Assembly (NCBI GenBank): GCA_023128825.1
Contig: JAGMDF010000035.1
Location: forward strand, 1 to 51,251
Length of the DNA stretch: 51,251 nt
Direction: 5' to 3'
From: Caldifarciminota bacterium
Lineage (GTDB): Bacteria; Hydrothermota; Tepidihabitantia; B3-TA06
A program made the translations under genes and the position numbers. Positions 48,485-51,251 of the stretch are shown one piece after another. The notes beneath the pieces were generated by a model. That model made no database searches. It worked only from the letters and a program-made list of their open reading frames with translations, and was not told the DNA's origin. Positions within the stretch are counted from its first letter, which is position 1, and every line of letters begins with the position of its first letter.

Positions 48485-50890
48485 TTGTTTCTCATACTTT
48501 TCCTTTTAGCTCAGCCTCTGCAAAAACCCATACGGCAGGAGGTTGTAAGAGAGGTGCCGAGAGGTTCAGTTGATCAGGACACGGCTTATCATGATACGCT
48601 CAGGGGTGGAGTGTCAGAGGTTGAGTTCGAAGCCGATACGATCATCTTCTATACCGATACAAAGGACGTACTCCTGTTGCATAACGGTGAGGTAACCTAC
48701 GGGGATATAACTGTTTATTCAGACTCCATTCGATTTTCAACCCGGAAGAAGTTGCTTTCCGCATACAAGGGAGCAAGGCTTAAATCTTCTACAGACAGCT
48801 TGATAGGTCAGGAATTGCACTACGCGGTCCAAACCCAGAAGGGAGTAATGCAGAAGGGGCGTACGCAGATAGAGAAGGGTTATTTCGCAGGTCAAGGCGT
48901 CTGGCTCGTGGAGGAGAACACCATCCACATAACCAACGGCTACTACACGACCTGCGAGCGCTACCCGCCGCACTACGATTTCTATGGTAGCGAGCTTAAG
49001 GTGATTCTCAATGACATGGTTATCTCCAGGCCGATCGTGTTGCGTGTTCGGCGCATCCCTGTTCTGGCAGCACCTTTCTGGTATCTACCAATCGGCAATA
49101 AGCGTAAATCAGGACTTATGCCTTTCAAGTTCGGTCACAGCGATGAGGATGGCTGGTTTGCGAAGATGCTCCGCTACTACTGGGTAACGAACGACTACTC
49201 GGATGCGCTTTTCAGCCTGGATATCATGACCCATAAAGGTTTTCGTCCGGGGGGTTACTTCAACTGGCGTTACGGCCCCAGGGGAGCTGAGTACGCTTCC
49301 GGGAGCTTCAACCTAAATTACATCAACGAGATAGATACCCGCAAACAGCGCTGGAGGCTTGGCTTAAACAACACAAGCTACATACCCGACGGTACGAGGA
49401 TTACTGCCGACATAAACTTTCAAAGCGACCAGCGCTATATCCTCGATTACATAGAGGACGAGGATAGCCTTACCGAGTTGCTTGATCTGACTCAGACTAC
49501 CCGCTCCGATGTTTCGGTATCAAGGCAGATTTTCGGTAGACTCACGTCCATTTCCGCTTCCCGCACCGACGATCTGACAACCGGTTCCTACACGATGACC
49601 CTGCCTGTGTTCAACTTCTCGTGGCCTACCGCAACGCTCTGGGACTTCTTTACCATCAATTTTGGAAGCTTCGGCGTCAATAACCAGTACCGTCATGACG
49701 TAACCCGGGCTATAGATACCCTTGGAGATACGTTAGAGACCATCCAGGATACCCGCACAACTAGCTTCAGACAACCTCTTTCACTTTCCTGGAGCTATAC
49801 GTTTTTCAGTGCTTACAGGTTCTCGCAAAACTGGGGCGCAGGACAGAATCTTACATGGACCCAGGATACCCTTATACGCGGGGCAAGCTACTCTCTGACC
49901 AACTCGATAGGAACCGATATCTACCGCATTTTTGGGATCAACATCCTTGGTATGAACGGGGTGCTCCACACCGTAAGCCCCTCCATCAGCTACACTACAA
50001 CCCCGGCCACCGCCACGATTCATCCCTGGCTGGTGTACCCGCGCTTTGATACCACACTTGCCGGGCATAGAGTCAATCTAGATGTGGTTCAGACTTTTCA
50101 AGCCAAGTTCCGTGCCCCCAGGGACACCACGAAGTTCAGGAAACAAAACCTGTTGAATCTTACAACAGGTATCGGCTACAACCTGTTGACCGACAGCCTG
50201 ACTCCGGTAAATGCATCCATCGAACTCCCTCACGGATTACCAGTTTACGCCAACATCTCGATGGATTATTACCTCTACACAGACAGCTTCTCCATCAGAA
50301 CCAACGCGAGCGCCAGCCTTGATAAGCTGCTGTTCCCTTTATTCGGGTTGCGGGAGCGGGGAGTAGTAGAAGAAGATACTATACCCTGGGACAGCCTGGG
50401 GATTGAACGTGGGGATACGGCAGCATTCGACAGCATTGTGAGGCTGCAGCCCCCTGATAGTATGGTCATAAGTGAGGATTCGTTGTATCGTCCTTACGAG
50501 GAGAGGGAGACCTTCCTGGAACGATTCTCGAAAAGCAAGCTTTCCCTTGAGAATAGTTGGGGCGTTCGTAGCGACTCCCTGGGAGGGGTGGGCAAGTCCG
50601 ACCACATGGTATCTGCCAGAACCCAGTTGTTCTTGCCGTTTGAGATCGAGTTGAACCTGAACGTGGCCACGAATCTATCGAAACCCAAGGAACGCTGGCA
50701 GGACTACATCGCAAGTTACAACCTCTCTCTGGTCAAGGGGCTTCACTGCTGGGAGGCGGTGTTCGAGGTCACACCCCAAGATGCGTTCGGCTGGGGGTTG
50801 GATAACCTTGAGTGGAATCTTTACGTGCGCATCAAGGAGCTGCCCGATATCCAGTTCGGCAAGGGCATGCTTAGGCAGCTGGGTGAGTAG
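48485..50890 (+). CDS. lptD: LptD-like outer-membrane lipopolysaccharide transport protein
   Basis: The 801-residue protein starts at TTG 48485, the only in-frame start candidate after an upstream stop at 48455, and begins with a short signal peptide (MFLILFLLAQPLQ). Residues about 40-140 form an OstA/LptA-like jellyroll (FEADTIIFYTDTKDVLLLHNG). The TTCERYPPHYDFYGSELKVI segment and the beta-rich C-terminal 600 residues fit the LptD barrel. LptD inserts LPS into the outer membrane together with LptE. It shows the cell has an LPS-type outer membrane. Co-transcription with the upstream transglutaminase gene is likely. Confidence 0.9.
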   Translation: MFLILFLLAQPLQKPIRQEVVREVPRGSVDQDTAYHDTLRGGVSEVEFEADTIIFYTDTKDVLLLHNGEVTYGDITVYSDSIRFSTRKKLLSAYKGARLKSSTDSLIGQELHYAVQTQKGVMQKGRTQIEKGYFAGQGVWLVEENTIHITNGYYTTCERYPPHYDFYGSELKVILNDMVISRPIVLRVRRIPVLAAPFWYLPIGNKRKSGLMPFKFGHSDEDGWFAKMLRYYWVTNDYSDALFSLDIMTHKGFRPGGYFNWRYGPRGAEYASGSFNLNYINEIDTRKQRWRLGLNNTSYIPDGTRITADINFQSDQRYILDYIEDEDSLTELLDLTQTTRSDVSVSRQIFGRLTSISASRTDDLTTGSYTMTLPVFNFSWPTATLWDFFTINFGSFGVNNQYRHDVTRAIDTLGDTLETIQDTRTTSFRQPLSLSWSYTFFSAYRFSQNWGAGQNLTWTQDTLIRGASYSLTNSIGTDIYRIFGINILGMNGVLHTVSPSISYTTTPATATIHPWLVYPRFDTTLAGHRVNLDVVQTFQAKFRAPRDTTKFRKQNLLNLTTGIGYNLLTDSLTPVNASIELPHGLPVYANISMDYYLYTDSFSIRTNASASLDKLLFPLFGLRERGVVEEDTIPWDSLGIERGDTAAFDSIVRLQPPDSMVISEDSLYRPYEERETFLERFSKSKLSLENSWGVRSDSLGGVGKSDHMVSARTQLFLPFEIELNLNVATNLSKPKERWQDYIASYNLSLVKGLHCWEAVFEVTPQDAFGWGLDNLEWNLYVRIKELPDIQFGKGMLRQLGE

Positions 50891-51136
50891 AGAGCGTTAC
50901 CGAGCAACGCCGCGGGAATCCCGAATTCAACACCTCTTTGCCACTGAGTAAAAAATCGCAAAGAAGAAATCTCAAGGCATCGTTGTCACGCAATAAAGAG
51001 CAGGTCGGGGAAGAGCAGCGAGTCCTGTAATAGAAGAATAAAGGGACAATCTCGGGCATCATCCAGTTCACATCAGTAAGCAGGATCGCTTCAGTTATTT
51101 CTTGACACCACCAATCTCCGACCTATAATCGAATCC
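50891..51136. other. Intergenic region of 246 bases before def
   Basis: Only the promoter at 51102-51129 stands out. I see no gene or strong structure in the rest. Confidence 0.45.
51102..51129 (+). promoter_or_regulatory. Promoter for peptide deformylase, apparently leaderless
   Basis: TTGACA (51102-51107), 16-base spacer, perfect TATAAT (51124-51129), seven bases to the ATG at 51137. No Shine-Dalgarno. Confidence 0.75.
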
Positions 51137-51251
51137 ATGAGCATAAAGATCTATGGAGCCCCGATACTGCGTTCCAAGACCAAGCCGGTGACCGAGTTCA
51201 ACGCACAGTTCGAGCGGATCGTGGCCGAGATGAAGCAAAAGATGGCCGAAG
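51137..51251 (+). CDS. def: Peptide deformylase, N-terminal fragment at window edge
   Basis: The first 38 codons (MSIKIYGAPILRSKTKPVTEF) match the usual start of peptide deformylase, where the N-terminal helix follows I-x-G-x-P-I-L-R. The metal motifs lie beyond the right edge. Peptide deformylase removes the formyl group from new proteins. The leaderless promoter reading is strong here because the -10 box is TATAAT and no Shine-Dalgarno is present. Confidence 0.85.
   Translation, partial: MSIKIYGAPILRSKTKPVTEFNAQFERIVAEMKQKMAE

Noticed and set aside
1-51251. tRNA, rRNA, CRISPR array, prophage or transposase genes
   Set aside because: No T-arm-like GTTCGAATCC context with an acceptor stem, no evenly spaced direct repeats with unique spacers, and no transposase or integrase motifs were found by eye.

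Overview
The window (51 kb) comes from a bacterium with two membranes and probably an anaerobic lifestyle. It carries LptD, many lipoproteins, SurA-like chaperones, an outer-membrane-barrel/SppA fusion, and a protein with a type IX-secretion-like C-terminal domain. It also has desulforedoxin, a rubrerythrin-type diiron protein, a roadblock protein and DUF4388. This mix fits the FCB side of the bacterial tree, for example candidate phylum WOR-3/Stahlbacteria or a relative. That placement is inferred from gene content and was not tested by phylogeny. I found no rRNA, tRNA, CRISPR array, prophage or intact insertion sequence.

Layout. 1-3.7 kb (minus): YifB/ComM ATPase (cut by the window edge), a P-loop kinase, YraN and two tandem small outer-membrane lipoproteins. 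3.8-8.8 kb (plus): a fused inositol-1-phosphate cytidylyltransferase/CDP-alcohol transferase, inositol-1-phosphate synthase, thymidylate kinase and a C-terminal processing protease. 8.9-14 kb (minus): two TauE/SafE transporters with an APS/PAPS reductase, AsnRS, a cyclic-nucleotide-binding protein and a lipoprotein. 14.2-18.4 kb: the barrel-SppA fusion and a secreted FG-GAP/UnbV protein. 18.5-23.3 kb: roadblock, DUF4388, tandem ACT, a GTPase-like protein with a dead P-loop, and lipoproteins. 23.4-27.4 kb: a TPR lipoprotein, then a GT39-like glycosyltransferase and an FAD oxidoreductase. 27.5-32.5 kb: FmdB, a methyltransferase, desulforedoxin, a rubrerythrin-like protein and TldE/TldD. 32.8-41.2 kb (plus): three parvulin proteins, a sigma-54 activator, a YIP1 membrane protein and a geranylgeranyl-reductase/prenyl-synthase fusion, the last four joined by overlaps. 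41.3-51.3 kb (plus): DUF362, RmuC, DUF559, creatininase, an isocitrate/isopropylmalate dehydrogenase, a glutamine amidotransferase, a transglutaminase lipoprotein, LptD and the start of peptide deformylase.

How the genes work together. Envelope building dominates (parvulins, SurA-like protein, LptD, lipoproteins, proteases). A second theme is polar-head and lipid chemistry: the inositol-phosphate pair and the reductase/prenyl-synthase fusion. A third is sulfur and oxidative-stress metabolism.

The strongest pattern across the window is transcriptional. Twenty-six promoters of the form TTGACA - TATACT can be read by eye, 23 of them with exactly 16 bases between the hexamers. In eight of them the ATG or GTG lies only 5-7 bases after the -10 box and has no Shine-Dalgarno sequence, so those mRNAs should be leaderless. 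Three families of palindromic or terminal-inverted repeats occupy the intergenic spaces in the right half.
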